Shown: piece by piece, positions 6,942 through 15,729 of the stretch
Numbering within the stretch: position 1 is the stretch's first letter
Layout: each line of letters begins with the position of its first letter
From: Oligoflexia bacterium
GTDB lineage: Bacteria; Bdellovibrionota; Bdellovibrionia; JABDDW01
Direction: 5' to 3'
DNA: 32,083 bases
NCBI GenBank assembly: GCA_023250675.1
Contig: JAHFAE010000027.1
Location: forward strand, 1 to 32,083
Made by a program: the position numbers and the translations under genes
Notes under the pieces: model-generated
Databases searched by the model: none
Seen by the model: only the letters and a program-made list of their open reading frames with translations
What the model was told of the DNA's origin: nothing

Positions 6942-8804
6942 TCATTTAGAAAGCTTCTTATAAAAAAAATCCACCATCAGCATTTTCTCGGTCTCACAAA
7001 TAACTCGAGATTTACTGGCTTTCCTGAAAAGTTCCTGAGTTATAGGATTGGGAAAGTCTTGAAATTCCGCCATGGATTTAGGAAAAATAAAATAACGAAT
7101 GCCAGCGTTGTCGATATTTTTGATGTTCTTAGGAAGTTGCAACCACGCAAACCCATCGGCGCGCAATGCAAAGGGAGCAAGAAGATATCCCGGCCAATTG
7201 ATGATCGGACTGTACACAGCGGCCTGAATTCCGTCACCGTTATAACATTGAGATAATGGAATGATATTTTGTTTCGAAAAGTCTTCAAATAAATCACGAT
7301 AAGCGAGAGAGTTGGCAGCCAAGGGATCAGGTTTTCCAAGTTTGAGAAAATGTAAAATTTTTTCCCAGTGGGGTCGGTTAGCGACGGGCACATTAATATA
7401 CCGTGTGTCTATAGTAAAAATGAGATAACCCAAGACAGCCAAGCCGAAAAGTTTTTGATTCCATAGTGGAGTCGAAAACCTTCGGGGACGCACTGCCGAT
7501 AGAAAAGCAGCAATGGCAATGACAGTGAAGCCGTAAATGTATCTGGGGTACCGGCTCTCATTACTGACAATCATCTCTGCTAAACAAACCCAAGCTAAGC
7601 TAACGGTAAAACCAAAGCAAGCCAGACTCATGGGTCTCTCTCTCAAAAGTAGTGCTTTGAGAGGGTTTTTACGGAATATCCTGAGATAAATGTATACTGC
7701 CGCTACTGGGAAGACAAGCACTGCGGCAATTTTAAGCGAAAGATTTCCAGGCCAGACCATACTTTTAATAGGGTGAGCAATGCTCATGAAAAAACTTCCT
7801 GACGGAAAAACCGGAAGGAAATTTTGCAATCCTATGGGATTTGACCAAGCTCTAAACGGGCCTAGTGCCAGTGGATAAAGGGGGCTTCCTGTCTCCAACC
7901 AATTCAAGCCAAACATAGCAAAAAAACAGATAGAATTTGAAGCGAACCTAAATTTGAAATCCCAATTGGGCCCTTTGTAAATTCGGCCAATTATCTTTTT
8001 CAAAAAAAACACAATTAAGACAAAAGAAAAAAACATCGCGAAGTAGAGTCCATGATATTTGCTAGCAGAAACTCCCGGAGTCAGTATGAGGAGGTTCCAT
8101 GCAGAGGCGCTATGCCCCCTCAATGTGCGCCAACAGTGAAAAAAGCTTAATGCAACAATGCCGATAAATCCTGGATTGAGGTACACATGCGTTGATTGGC
8201 CAGAGAAAAAAAAATGATCATCGATCAAAACAAGAAATACTGACAAGTAGCTTAAAGCCCGCCAAGGCAGAGGCGTCAATGAAACAATGGTCACTAAGGT
8301 TAAACACTTTAGTAGCCCGCCAATGAGGCCTGCGAAAAAAGCCAAGTCCCAAGGTAATCCCGACACCAACAAGAAGTCTTCAAAGCCTATAAATCTGAAA
8401 GGTATATATGTATTTTCGATAATCTGATAAATGGCCGGAAATTCAGGGCGATGGTAGAGCCAGAGTATGCCTAATAGATGATAACCGAGACTGTCGACAT
8501 CAAATTGTGGGTGGAAATTTCGGATCATGATAAATAAGAGAACTAAAAACGTAAAAATATTATCAAATCCCAAAATTAAGGAGTGCTGTTTTATTTGCCA
8601 TAAAGCCCAAATCAAACTCACTATCAATATTCCGAACATGAACCAAGGAGATGCGTGTGGAATCAAAGCCAAAGCTATGCGGCCGATTCCCGCAATAAAG
8701 AGAAGAAATGTCCAAGCGTTGGTAAGTCTTTGTTGGACCGAGGTTTGCCCTGTCAGCAGCGCAAATAACACGATAGATATTGCAGATACGATTAATAATT
8801 CCAA
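6942..8804 (-). CDS. Large polytopic membrane protein, GT-C glycosyltransferase-like
   Basis: A 620-aa protein with about twelve hydrophobic segments spread over the first ~480 residues and a soluble C-terminal tail of ~130 residues. The first main loop holds FHPQFDVDSLGYHLLG (about 95-110) with a D-x-D arrangement, the usual place of the catalytic acid in GT-C enzymes. A lipid-linked sugar transferase role is inferred from topology and from neighbouring glycan genes; no specific family is recognised. The start is TTG 8804; an in-frame TGA lies a few codons upstream, and no ATG or GTG is available near this position. It follows the SRPBCC gene by 27 bp, so the two may be co-transcribed. Confidence 0.65.
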   Translation of the reverse strand: MELLIVSAISIVLFALLTGQTSVQQRLTNAWTFLLFIAGIGRIALALIPHASPWFMFGILIVSLIWALWQIKQHSLILGFDNIFTFLVLLFIMIRNFHPQFDVDSLGYHLLGILWLYHRPEFPAIYQIIENTYIPFRFIGFEDFLLVSGLPWDLAFFAGLIGGLLKCLTLVTIVSLTPLPWRALSYLSVFLVLIDDHFFFSGQSTHVYLNPGFIGIVALSFFHCWRTLRGHSASAWNLLILTPGVSASKYHGLYFAMFFSFVLIVFFLKKIIGRIYKGPNWDFKFRFASNSICFFAMFGLNWLETGSPLYPLALGPFRAWSNPIGLQNFLPVFPSGSFFMSIAHPIKSMVWPGNLSLKIAAVLVFPVAAVYIYLRIFRKNPLKALLLRERPMSLACFGFTVSLAWVCLAEMIVSNESRYPRYIYGFTVIAIAAFLSAVRPRRFSTPLWNQKLFGLAVLGYLIFTIDTRYINVPVANRPHWEKILHFLKLGKPDPLAANSLAYRDLFEDFSKQNIIPLSQCYNGDGIQAAVYSPIINWPGYLLAPFALRADGFAWLQLPKNIKNIDNAGIRYFIFPKSMAEFQDFPNPITQELFRKASKSRVICETEKMLMVDFFYKKLSK

Positions 8805-8831
8805 ATGATAATCAAAGAGGCTTGATCAATT

Positions 8832-9296
8832 TTATTGAGCGATGGATTTTGCGTAACGGCCACTTTCAAGATCTTTTCTATCTTCATCAAGAGCTTTCAG
8901 AGCTGTTTTCTTAATGGCAATCTTAAAGAGGGGAGCGAGAAGTCTCTTGATCCCTTTGGCTTTCATTGTAAAAATCGCATTAACTTTAGTACTTTGTGGG
9001 CCTTGGGGTTCAAAAGTAAAATCGATGGATAAATCTTTATTTGAGCCACTTATAACTTGGGTTCTCATTTTGGATTCGCTCTGGATGGTGTTGACCACTT
9101 CATCCACTTGCTTCATCCCCACCAAAACGACTTCTTGTCTAAACCGACTCTTATTTTTATCAGTTTCATGTACGGTGAATTTAATTCCAGGGTGTACGTT
9201 ATTTTTAGAATGATAATTAAAGTCAGCAAATTGGGCTGCCACCTCAGCCGAGGGTCGCCTGATAATTCCGTCGATTTTTACCACTATGTCGCTCAT
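8832..9296 (-). CDS. SRPBCC (START-like) family protein
   Basis: A 154-aa protein, MSDIVVKIDGIIRRPSAEVA..., with features of the SRPBCC/polyketide-cyclase-like fold: an N-terminal strand plus short helices (RRPSAEVAAQFADF), a run of beta strands (RFRQEVVLVG, MRTQVISG, LSIDFTFEP, KVNAIFTMKA) and a long C-terminal helix (LFKIAIKKTALKALDEDRKD). These proteins bind hydrophobic ligands; the ligand here is unknown. The start is ATG 9296 with AAGGAG 5 nt upstream. The open frame continues upstream through the tRNA-Leu gene, giving the false N-terminus MAELADALGSGPS, which should be excluded. It lies 18 nt downstream of the tRNA and is probably transcribed with it. Confidence 0.75.
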   Translation of the reverse strand: MSDIVVKIDGIIRRPSAEVAAQFADFNYHSKNNVHPGIKFTVHETDKNKSRFRQEVVLVGMKQVDEVVNTIQSESKMRTQVISGSNKDLSIDFTFEPQGPQSTKVNAIFTMKAKGIKRLLAPLFKIAIKKTALKALDEDRKDLESGRYAKSIAQ

Positions 9297-9314
9297 GTTT
9301 TCTCCTTTTTTAGT

Positions 9315-9401
9315 TGGTCCAGCTGACAGGACTTGAACCTGCACACCCTTGCGAGTACTAGGACCTGAACCTAGCGCGTCTGCCAGTTCCGCCACAGCTG
9401 G
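9315..9401 (-). tRNA. tRNA-Leu (anticodon CAG)
   Basis: An 87-nt type II tRNA. The 7-bp acceptor stem is CCAGCTG/CAGCTGG, followed by discriminator A and an encoded CCA. The D arm GCGGAACTGGCAGACGC matches bacterial leucine tRNAs. The anticodon stem CTAGG/CCTAG encloses TTCAGGT, anticodon CAG. The long variable arm (TACTCGCAAGGGTG region) and T arm with GGTTCAAGTCC are present. Confidence 0.96.
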
Positions 9402-9413
9402 ATATTAATTAGC

Positions 9414-9442
9414 TATATATCGGCAGGCGGAGGGACTGTCAA
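9414..9442 (-). promoter_or_regulatory. Promoter of tRNA-Leu
   Basis: On the minus strand a perfect -35 TTGACA (9442-9437) and a TATATA -10 (9419-9414) are separated by exactly 17 bp. The tRNA 5' end is 12 nt beyond the -10. The SRPBCC gene is probably served by the same promoter. Confidence 0.75.
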
Positions 9443-9451
9443 ATAACGAAA

Positions 9452-9991
9452 TCATTCTAAAACCTTTGCCCATTGGGCCTGTAGTCCAAAGTGGCTAATC
9501 CACAGATTGAGGTAGTTATTGTCTATTTTTGTATCGACTAACATTTCTCGAATGTCCAGGAGATATTTTTCGGAGCCGCTCTCGCGGTAGAAATCTAATT
9601 TTTTGACAATAATATCTTCAGGAGACGCTATGTAGGCATGAAATCCAGGAAGCAATTCTGCCTTTTTTCTTCGAGCTAATTCAGAAGCATAGAATGGCGT
9701 ATCTTTAAGAAGTATAATATCAATTTTTACTCCTGAAGCCTGGTGGATCAAATTAAATATTCCCATGCTTAAGACTTCATCGCGCAAGACTTCGTGTGGA
9801 GGGCAGTAGTAGTCTTCAATTGGAAATAATTTTTCGAATGATTGAATTTGAAGGGATTTAATTTGCACTACAAGATCAATATCGTTAGTAAATCGTGATC
9901 GGCTGTAGAACATGGCGGCCAAAGAGCCAATCAAAAAATACTCAATATTTTCACTTTCTAAACGACGAACCACATCTCTATAAAATATCAA
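9452..9991 (-). CDS. AbiEii-like nucleotidyltransferase
   Basis: A 179-aa protein of the minimal nucleotidyltransferase fold. FLIGSLAAMFYSRSRFTNDI continues into DLVV (about residues 19-42), giving the GS motif and the D-x-D metal pair; VKIDIILLKD supplies a third acidic strand (about 88-97). ASPEDIIVKKLDFYRESGSE near 122-141 is typical of the AbiEii/DUF6036-type families. Such enzymes transfer nucleotides to RNA or protein and are often toxins of toxin-antitoxin pairs. The start is TTG 9991, 9 nt after the stop of the 58-aa ORF, which fits a two-gene module. Whether it acts as a toxin is inference. Confidence 0.75.
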   Translation of the reverse strand: MIFYRDVVRRLESENIEYFLIGSLAAMFYSRSRFTNDIDLVVQIKSLQIQSFEKLFPIEDYYCPPHEVLRDEVLSMGIFNLIHQASGVKIDIILLKDTPFYASELARRKKAELLPGFHAYIASPEDIIVKKLDFYRESGSEKYLLDIREMLVDTKIDNNYLNLWISHFGLQAQWAKVLE

Positions 9992-10000
9992 GAGGCCCGG

Positions 10001-10177
10001 TCACTTTTTCTTCTCATGAAGACTATGGAAATATTCAAGTGTCCTTCTATGAATTTCGGTCTTTGAAAGTTCAGGAAAAAGCTGCGTGAATCTTGCTTTT
10101 TTAATTTGAAACGCGTCGATGTACATTTGATTTGCTATTGCAAGTAAAGGTATTTTCCTGGTCTTTTCAGATGCCAT
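10001..10177 (-). CDS. 58-aa helical partner of the nucleotidyltransferase
   Basis: ATG 10177, with GGTGGAG 5 nt upstream, opens a frame encoding MASEKTRKIPLLAIANQMYI and on to a lysine-rich end, TGA at 10001. The middle reads FQIKKARFTQLFPELSKTEI followed by HRRTLEYF. This resembles the short helical proteins with an R-x5-PELS/PDWS-x-x-EIHR pattern often found directly upstream of AbiEii-type nucleotidyltransferases. The strong ribosome site and the 9-nt gap to the next gene make it a real gene. It could be the antitoxin or a partner subunit; function is unproven. Confidence 0.7.
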   Translation of the reverse strand: MASEKTRKIPLLAIANQMYIDAFQIKKARFTQLFPELSKTEIHRRTLEYFHSLHEKKK

Positions 10178-10198
10178 TTCATCTCCACCGCGAGTGTC

Positions 10199-11212
10199 TC
10201 AATTCCGCATAACTTCGCGAGGATCGATATCTTCATTTATTAGATCAGCCTTCACCATTTCGCGAACAAGTTCGGGGAAACTCATCTTGGGCCGCCAATT
10301 AAGTTGTTTGCGAGCTTTAGAGGCATCACCAATGAGAAGGTCCACTTCAGTGGGGCGATAGTATTTAGGATCAATTTTTACATATTCACGGTAATCCAGA
10401 CCGACCATTCCAAAGGCCAATTCCATAAACTCTTTTACTGTATGGGTTTCTCCCGTGGCGATGACAAAATCTTCGGGTTTCTCTTGCTGGAGCATGAGCC
10501 ACATGGCCTCGACATAATCGCCAGCAAATCCCCAATCTCGTTTTGCGTCTAAGTTTCCTAAAAATATCTCATGTTGTTTTTTCGCTAAGATTCGAGCCAC
10601 GGCTCGAGTGATTTTTCTGGTTACAAAAGTTTCGCCACGGCGTGGACTTTCGTGATTAAATAAAATTCCGTTGCATGCATAAATATTATAGGCCTCACGA
10701 TAATTTACCGTGAGCCAATAAGCATAAAGCTTCGCACAGCCATAGGGGCTTCTCGGGTAAAAGGGAGTTGTTTCATTTTGGGGAACTTGTTGGGCCTTTC
10801 CAAACATTTCTGAACTAGACGCTTGATAAAATCGTGTTTGAACACCCGATTCTAAAATAGCATCTAATAATCGAACTGTACCCACACCGGTGACGTCGCC
10901 CGTGTATTCGGGCATATCAAAACTCACTCGAACATGACTTTGAGCACCTAAGTGGTAGATTTCATCGGGCTTAATACCTTTTAACAATCGATTCAAATTA
11001 GTAGCGTCGCTAAGATCACCATAATGAAGAAAAATTCGGGCATCTTGATTATGACGATCGCGATAAATATGATCGATTCGCGAAGTATTAAAGGAACTGG
11101 ATCGTCGAATGAGGCCGTGAATTTCGTAGCCTTTTTCAAGCAATAACTCAGTTAAATAGGATCCATCTTGACCAGTAATACCGGTAATAAATGCGCGCTT
11201 TGGTGAGTTCAT
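10199..11212 (-). CDS. gmd: GDP-mannose 4,6-dehydratase
   Basis: A 337-aa short-chain dehydrogenase/reductase that converts GDP-D-mannose to GDP-4-keto-6-deoxy-D-mannose, the first committed step to GDP-L-fucose and GDP-rhamnose-type sugars. It has the NADP-binding [11 protein letters not shown] (residues 10-20), [15 protein letters not shown], the catalytic [22 protein letters not shown] with YxxxK, and [18 protein letters not shown], all characteristic of Gmd. The start ATG 11212 has AGGAG 4 nt upstream; the 21-codon extension upstream lacks family similarity. Its partner fcl is divergent across 152 bp rather than downstream in the same operon. Confidence 0.95.
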   Translation of the reverse strand: MNSPKRAFITGITGQDGSYLTELLLEKGYEIHGLIRRSSSFNTSRIDHIYRDRHNQDARIFLHYGDLSDATNLNRLLKGIKPDEIYHLGAQSHVRVSFDMPEYTGDVTGVGTVRLLDAILESGVQTRFYQASSSEMFGKAQQVPQNETTPFYPRSPYGCAKLYAYWLTVNYREAYNIYACNGILFNHESPRRGETFVTRKITRAVARILAKKQHEIFLGNLDAKRDWGFAGDYVEAMWLMLQQEKPEDFVIATGETHTVKEFMELAFGMVGLDYREYVKIDPKYYRPTEVDLLIGDASKARKQLNWRPKMSFPELVREMVKADLINEDIDPREVMRN

Positions 11213-11364
11213 AGTGCTCCTATTGATAGAAACCTCATTCATAGCCAGTTTCATGGCCGCATGCAACAATTCCATAGAGAAATCTGCTTTAATTTGGCTA
11301 AAAATCGGTGTATCCCTTTAACCACAGTAAATCTTTGTAAAATAAATGATTTTAGGAACGGTGT
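11213..11364. promoter_or_regulatory. Divergent promoter region between gmd and fcl
   Basis: A 152-bp gap between the divergent starts of two genes of the same pathway. On the plus strand TAAAAT, about 15 nt before AGGAACG, is a plausible -10 for fcl. On the minus strand TTGCAT and TATGAA spaced 17 bp apart could serve gmd. Both are imperfect, so only the region as a whole is claimed. Confidence 0.35.
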
Positions 11365-12300
11365 GTGGACCAAAAAGATAAGATTTTTGTAGCAGGTGGA
11401 AGGGGACTTGTTGGCTCTTCGCTGGTTCGTGCCCTCAAATCTGCCGGCTACGTCGATATATTGGCACCTTCGTCTAAAGAATTGGATCTTACCGACCAAG
11501 CAGCCACCAAGAAATTTTTGAGAGAAACAAAACCTCAATACGTGTTTGTTGCAGCAGGAAAGGTTGGTGGAATTTGGGCCAATAACTCCTACCCGGCCGA
11601 TTTTTGCTACATCAACTTATTAATTCAAGCCAACCTCATTCACGGTGCTTATGAAGTGGGTGTTAAAAAACTTTTGTTTTTAGGAAGCTCCTGCATTTAC
11701 CCAAAAGACTGTGAAGTGCCGATTAAAGAGAGTGCCCTACTTACCAAAACTTTAGAACCAACCAACGAGGCCTACGCTCTGGCCAAAATTACCGGTGTCA
11801 AAATGTGTGATTACTATCGCCGCCAATACGGCTGCGATTTTATCTCTGCCATGCCGACAAATCTCTATGGCCCCGGGGATAATTATGATTTGAAAACAAG
11901 TCACATGGTTCCAGCCTTGATCCACAAGTTTCATTTGGCCAAGATCAGAGGTGAAAATTCTGTGCCTATTTGGGGAACTGGGAATCCTCGTCGAGAAATT
12001 ATTTTTGTGGATGACGTGGCCCAAGCTTGCCTTTTCTTGATGAAAAATTATTCTGAACCGGGTCCCATCAATGTGGGTATTGGTGAAGACTATTCTATTA
12101 AAGAAATTGCCAGTTTTATTAAAAGAGTTGTCGGGTTTGAGGGTGATTTAACATTTGATACAACAAAGCCCGATGGAGTCTTTCGAAAGGTGATGGACGT
12201 CTCTCGCATTCGTGCTTTGGGCTGGAGGCCAAAAGTAAATCTCGAAGATGGAATGCGCATCACCTACGACGCCTTTGCTTCGAATTTCAATGGATTGTGA
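11365..12300 (+). CDS. fcl: GDP-L-fucose synthase
   Basis: A 311-aa epimerase-reductase that turns GDP-4-keto-6-deoxy-D-mannose, the gmd product, into GDP-L-fucose using NADPH. FVAGGRGLVGSSL gives the nucleotide-binding loop. The catalytic set is present: LGSSCIYPK (Ser109, Cys110), YALAKITG (Tyr137, Lys141) and SHMVPALIHKF (His180). PTNLYGPGDNYD and NVGIGEDYSIKE also match the family. The start is GTG 11365 with AGGAACG upstream, giving MDQKDKIFVAG as in family members. The 3' end overlaps the next gene by 11 nt. Confidence 0.95.
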   Translation: MDQKDKIFVAGGRGLVGSSLVRALKSAGYVDILAPSSKELDLTDQAATKKFLRETKPQYVFVAAGKVGGIWANNSYPADFCYINLLIQANLIHGAYEVGVKKLLFLGSSCIYPKDCEVPIKESALLTKTLEPTNEAYALAKITGVKMCDYYRRQYGCDFISAMPTNLYGPGDNYDLKTSHMVPALIHKFHLAKIRGENSVPIWGTGNPRREIIFVDDVAQACLFLMKNYSEPGPINVGIGEDYSIKEIASFIKRVVGFEGDLTFDTTKPDGVFRKVMDVSRIRALGWRPKVNLEDGMRITYDAFASNFNGL

Positions 12301-13639
12301 CAAAAACTTAAAGGCACTTCTTTACTATTCTATTGGAATAATTTGTCTTATCTACGCCTATTTTTTTCTGATTTTACCGCAAAGTTGGTCACTCAATAAC
12401 GATTATGGATGGCTCTTAGATTGGCGTGATCGAAGGGAGTTCTGGCGTCGCTATTTTGACTTAAACCAGGCCGAAATGGGCACGGGCCGATTTCATCCAG
12501 TCTACGACTTTTATATCGTTTGCCTTTATTATTTTTTGCCTCTGAAACCCGTAGTATTTAGAGTTTGTCAGTTTCTGCTGCTGGGTTATTCTGTTTGTCT
12601 ATTAAATAGAATTTTAAACCAACTCAAGTTTTCAACTCCTCAAATTCTCTTAGCGATTCTACTATTTTTAGGAAATCTGACTATCAAAGATTGGATTACT
12701 CTACCTGCAGCCTTTGAACCTGTGGCTATTGTTTTCTTTCTTTTGTCTTTGGTGACCTATCTCGATAGCAGAAAAATTATTTCAGCGCTGTTTTTCTTTT
12801 TTTCGTTTCTTTCAAAAGAAACTTTTTTTATACTTTTGCCAACATTTTTTCTACTCGAGTATTTTTTCGATTACATCCCGTCAAAAAATAAAATTAAGGC
12901 TTTTGTGACCTTAGCCATATTCTCAATTCCGACTTTGATATTCATATTTTTCGTAAAAAGTTTGGACCGTGTCTATACGGCTAATAAATTCACTGCCTTT
13001 CCAATAAAAAATATCCTTGTTGGGTTTTTAGCACCGCCATTAAAGGCATTCTTCCCCGCTCTTTTCTTATTGGCCTTTTTACTTTGGAAAAACAAAAAAC
13101 AATTTACTCAAGGTGAAAAAAAAGCTTTGGTCATCGGATCCTCTATCATATTTTTTCAAACGGTTATTTTGGCACTATGGGGTCCTTTTGATTCTTGGTT
13201 TTACCTTCATATGGCAATCCCCATCGGCTGGGCCCTTGTCATTGCTTCGGTATTTGCCGACAAGAGTCCAAGAATATTATTGGGATTGACATGCTTCTAC
13301 CTGATCGCATTAACCTTTAACGGTTCTTATAAGCTATGGAATTATTTGGCAGCCGCTCCTATTGCAGCGAGCATGGCTTGTGAAGATTTTGAAAAGAACC
13401 CGAATCTTCAAATATTCAGTAATTGCGAGGAGGGTTCGGTGCAGTTGCGTAACTATCTTGTTGCCTATGATGTTTGCAAGAATCCCCCCAATATTAAATG
13501 GACGGGCCAAGTTGCTGAAAACGAAAGACCCACATCAAACTTTGAAGTTCTCCTTTCAACTCGCTGCAATGGTCCTCTTTTCCCGGTTACCTTGAAGAGC
13601 GAAGTTAAGTTACCTTTTTGGACAATCCAAAAATTCTAG
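12290..13639 (+). CDS. Polytopic membrane protein, possible GT-C glycosyltransferase
   Basis: A 449-aa protein with about ten hydrophobic helices in the first ~340 residues and a soluble tail with several Cys. After the first helix a loop reads NNDYGWLLDWRDRREFWRRY, and further on GTGRFHPVYDFY; acidic residues in this first loop are typical of GT-C-type transferases, but the family is not recognised. ATG 12290 is chosen because the upstream ATG 12248 lies inside fcl coding sequence; the gene then overlaps fcl by 11 nt, suggesting an operon. Its stop codon abuts the stop of the convergent membrane-protein gene with no gap. Confidence 0.6.
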   Translation: MDCDKNLKALLYYSIGIICLIYAYFFLILPQSWSLNNDYGWLLDWRDRREFWRRYFDLNQAEMGTGRFHPVYDFYIVCLYYFLPLKPVVFRVCQFLLLGYSVCLLNRILNQLKFSTPQILLAILLFLGNLTIKDWITLPAAFEPVAIVFFLLSLVTYLDSRKIISALFFFFSFLSKETFFILLPTFFLLEYFFDYIPSKNKIKAFVTLAIFSIPTLIFIFFVKSLDRVYTANKFTAFPIKNILVGFLAPPLKAFFPALFLLAFLLWKNKKQFTQGEKKALVIGSSIIFFQTVILALWGPFDSWFYLHMAIPIGWALVIASVFADKSPRILLGLTCFYLIALTFNGSYKLWNYLAAAPIAASMACEDFEKNPNLQIFSNCEEGSVQLRNYLVAYDVCKNPPNIKWTGQVAENERPTSNFEVLLSTRCNGPLFPVTLKSEVKLPFWTIQKF

Positions 13640-13656
13640 TTAAATTAAGAATTTAA
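13640..13656. terminator. AT-only hairpin at the convergent gene junction
   Basis: TTAAATT (13640-13646) and AATTTAA (13650-13656) form a perfect 7-bp stem with a 3-nt loop, starting directly after the plus-strand stop and lying within the last codons of the minus-strand gene. With only A-T pairs it would be weak. It is proposed as a terminator mainly because of its position. Confidence 0.3.
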
Positions 13657-14806
13657 TTATTCTTGATGAGAAGAGCAGTGCAGCCAAAATAAGAAACGCC
13701 AATTCGTTCTTAGAGGTTCTCTTTGATAAATACCAATTGAAAAAATAGAATAATAAAATTCCAAATCCAACGCCCAACGCTGGAACCAAATGCCGAATCC
13801 ACATATAGGGGTGAACAAAGAAGTACCAAATAAAAAAGACCCATTGTCCCAAAAGCATGCCTGAGATCATAAAATTATTTCTTGCCCATTTAACCAACCC
13901 TAGTTCTCTAAGCCGTTTTTTTTCTAAAATTATCGTTACAATTGTAGGTGCAATCATGAAAAAGAGAATTTTGAACTTGAGCAAAAAAGGATAGCCCACC
14001 CATTCTAGAGTTGGGTCAGAAAAACGTTCCCAAATGGGTATGGGGATTTTGGTTGTGAGTTCAGGAGGTTGAGTAGCGATTCGGTAAAAGGTTCCAAAAA
14101 CTTCAAAAGAAAATCTATACCATCTTGCCAGACCCGCGGGGCCGACAGCCAAGAGAATTATTCCAATCCAAAGAAAGTGAGGTGATAAAAAAGATAAAAC
14201 CAATTTGAAACGACCGCGATGAGAGGCAAGACAGTACAAAAATAGCGCGGGAACCACAAAAGCGAGATTAACTATTTTTCCGCCAAAGGCACTTAATCCC
14301 CAGAAAAAAGATGCTAAGAGAGAGTGAGGTGCAAAAATCGCAGATCCAATTCCCATAAAAGCGAGACTTGGGAATTCGCCTAGGGACAATATTATGCAGT
14401 CGGGATAGGGAATGAACGTTACAAATAGGCCTACGATTACTGCCGAGTAAAAAAAGAGATCTGGACCAATGAGTTTTCCGCTGCGGCGCAAAGCTAAAAA
14501 GGCGACAAAAAATAAAAGCACCAGACAATATAGTGAGAAAATTAATCTTATACTTTGAATATTCATGCCCATCACAGAAGCTATTCCGCTGGGAAATGAG
14601 CACCAAAGTCCCGTCGAAACTTCTGGCGCAAAGTCTTTCCAACCATGAGGTGTGTAATTGAAATGGGCAAAAAAGTTGTGAGCTGATTCGATTACGCCGG
14701 TTTCATCTACAAAATGGGATTGCTCGAGCCTGGGTTCGATCAAAGCAGCTACGGCCAAAACGGCAAGAGCCGAGACTAGAAATCTAACCAAGAGAGTGTT
14801 TTTCAT
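13640..14806 (-). CDS. Polytopic membrane protein, possible GT-C glycosyltransferase
   Basis: A 388-aa protein with about nine hydrophobic helices. After the first helix comes EQSHFVDETGVIESAHNFFA (about residues 28-47); an acidic DE motif in this first loop is seen in GT-C/GT39-type enzymes that use polyprenyl-linked sugars. The end is hydrophobic with a basic finish (LFSSRIIKFLI). It is the last gene of the neuB-spsF-fkbM run, 50 bp after fkbM, so a role in assembling the same glycan is inferred. The start ATG 14806 (MKNTLLVRFLVS) has a weak ribosome site. Confidence 0.6.
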   Translation of the reverse strand: MKNTLLVRFLVSALAVLAVAALIEPRLEQSHFVDETGVIESAHNFFAHFNYTPHGWKDFAPEVSTGLWCSFPSGIASVMGMNIQSIRLIFSLYCLVLLFFVAFLALRRSGKLIGPDLFFYSAVIVGLFVTFIPYPDCIILSLGEFPSLAFMGIGSAIFAPHSLLASFFWGLSAFGGKIVNLAFVVPALFLYCLASHRGRFKLVLSFLSPHFLWIGIILLAVGPAGLARWYRFSFEVFGTFYRIATQPPELTTKIPIPIWERFSDPTLEWVGYPFLLKFKILFFMIAPTIVTIILEKKRLRELGLVKWARNNFMISGMLLGQWVFFIWYFFVHPYMWIRHLVPALGVGFGILLFYFFNWYLSKRTSKNELAFLILAALLFSSRIIKFLI

Positions 14807-14856
14807 TGGTCAATAAAATCTATGAAGCTGAACTATATTATCATGTTTCATCACGT

Positions 14857-15729
14857 CTACTTTTTAAAAATATAATTTTGCATAGTCTGACCCATTTCCT
14901 GGTAGATCCAATTGCTTTTTCTATGGAGCTGAAATCCCAATTGGGACAAATCATTCATGATTGAATCAAATTTCTTATGGCTTTGGCTGAGCTCCACTAA
15001 AACGCTTCGAAGTTTTGAATGCTCCAAAGTACGCCGAGCGCCAGCTAAAATCTCAGGTTCTAAACCATCTACATCTATTTTCAAAAGTGTTGGTTGCGGA
15101 TAATCAAATTTTGAGACGAGTTCATCCAATGAAACTCCAAAAACTCCTTGTTTTAATGCCACGGGCCTGGCGCCCTGATATTCGCTAACTCTTCCAAATG
15201 AATGCATGGACGAACCGAGCTCTTTGGCCGAAACATAAAAATGATTGGCCTCTGTTTTTTCAGAAAGCGCAAAATTACACGGAATCACGTTGTTAATTTT
15301 ATTCGCCCATAAATTCTTGCATAGGCGGGCGAAGTTCTGGCATTCCGGTTCAAATGAATAGACTTGGCCACGGGGGTTCTTCAAAGATGCATAGAGTGTA
15401 TAGACCCCCACGTTGGCTCCAATGTCGTAAAGAATTTCGCCTGGCTTAAATTCTTCGTCTATCCAATCAAGGGTTTCAGGTTCTTTTGTTTCAAAGGACT
15501 GAGCCCGATAATGTTCGATTTCAGAGCCAACACCCAAGATTATATTTATTCCTCGAACTTGAAGTTTACGCTGGGAATTGCCAAGGGAATCAGAAAGGGC
15601 AAAGATTGATGATCGCCAGCCTCTTGTCAGCCGCCCCAAAGCACTTTTTACAACAAATCCAGGAACCTGATTTAACGGAAGTGCTCGCAGTTTTTCTAGT
15701 TTAGATGGAGGGTTTGTCGTTACGTCCAT
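14857..15729 (-). CDS. FkbM-family SAM-dependent methyltransferase
   Basis: A 290-aa protein. ILYDIGANVGVYTLYASLKN is SAM-binding motif I, VYSFEPECQNFARL is motif II, and LLKIDVDGLEPEILAGA is the FkbM signature, followed by VLVELSQSH. FkbM enzymes O-methylate sugars or secondary metabolites and are common in surface glycan loci. ATG 15729, preceded by GGGGCG, is chosen over TTG 15747; either start overlaps the end of the spsF-like gene, so the two are coupled. A likely role is methylation of the acidic sugar or the glycan made by this operon; substrate unknown. Confidence 0.85.
   Translation of the reverse strand: MDVTTNPPSKLEKLRALPLNQVPGFVVKSALGRLTRGWRSSIFALSDSLGNSQRKLQVRGINIILGVGSEIEHYRAQSFETKEPETLDWIDEEFKPGEILYDIGANVGVYTLYASLKNPRGQVYSFEPECQNFARLCKNLWANKINNVIPCNFALSEKTEANHFYVSAKELGSSMHSFGRVSEYQGARPVALKQGVFGVSLDELVSKFDYPQPTLLKIDVDGLEPEILAGARRTLEHSKLRSVLVELSQSHKKFDSIMNDLSQLGFQLHRKSNWIYQEMGQTMQNYIFKK

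Noticed and set aside
6864-7256. 130-aa open frame on the plus strand
   Set aside because: It lies mostly antisense to the C-terminal part of the 620-aa membrane protein, has no recognisable motif and no good ribosome site.
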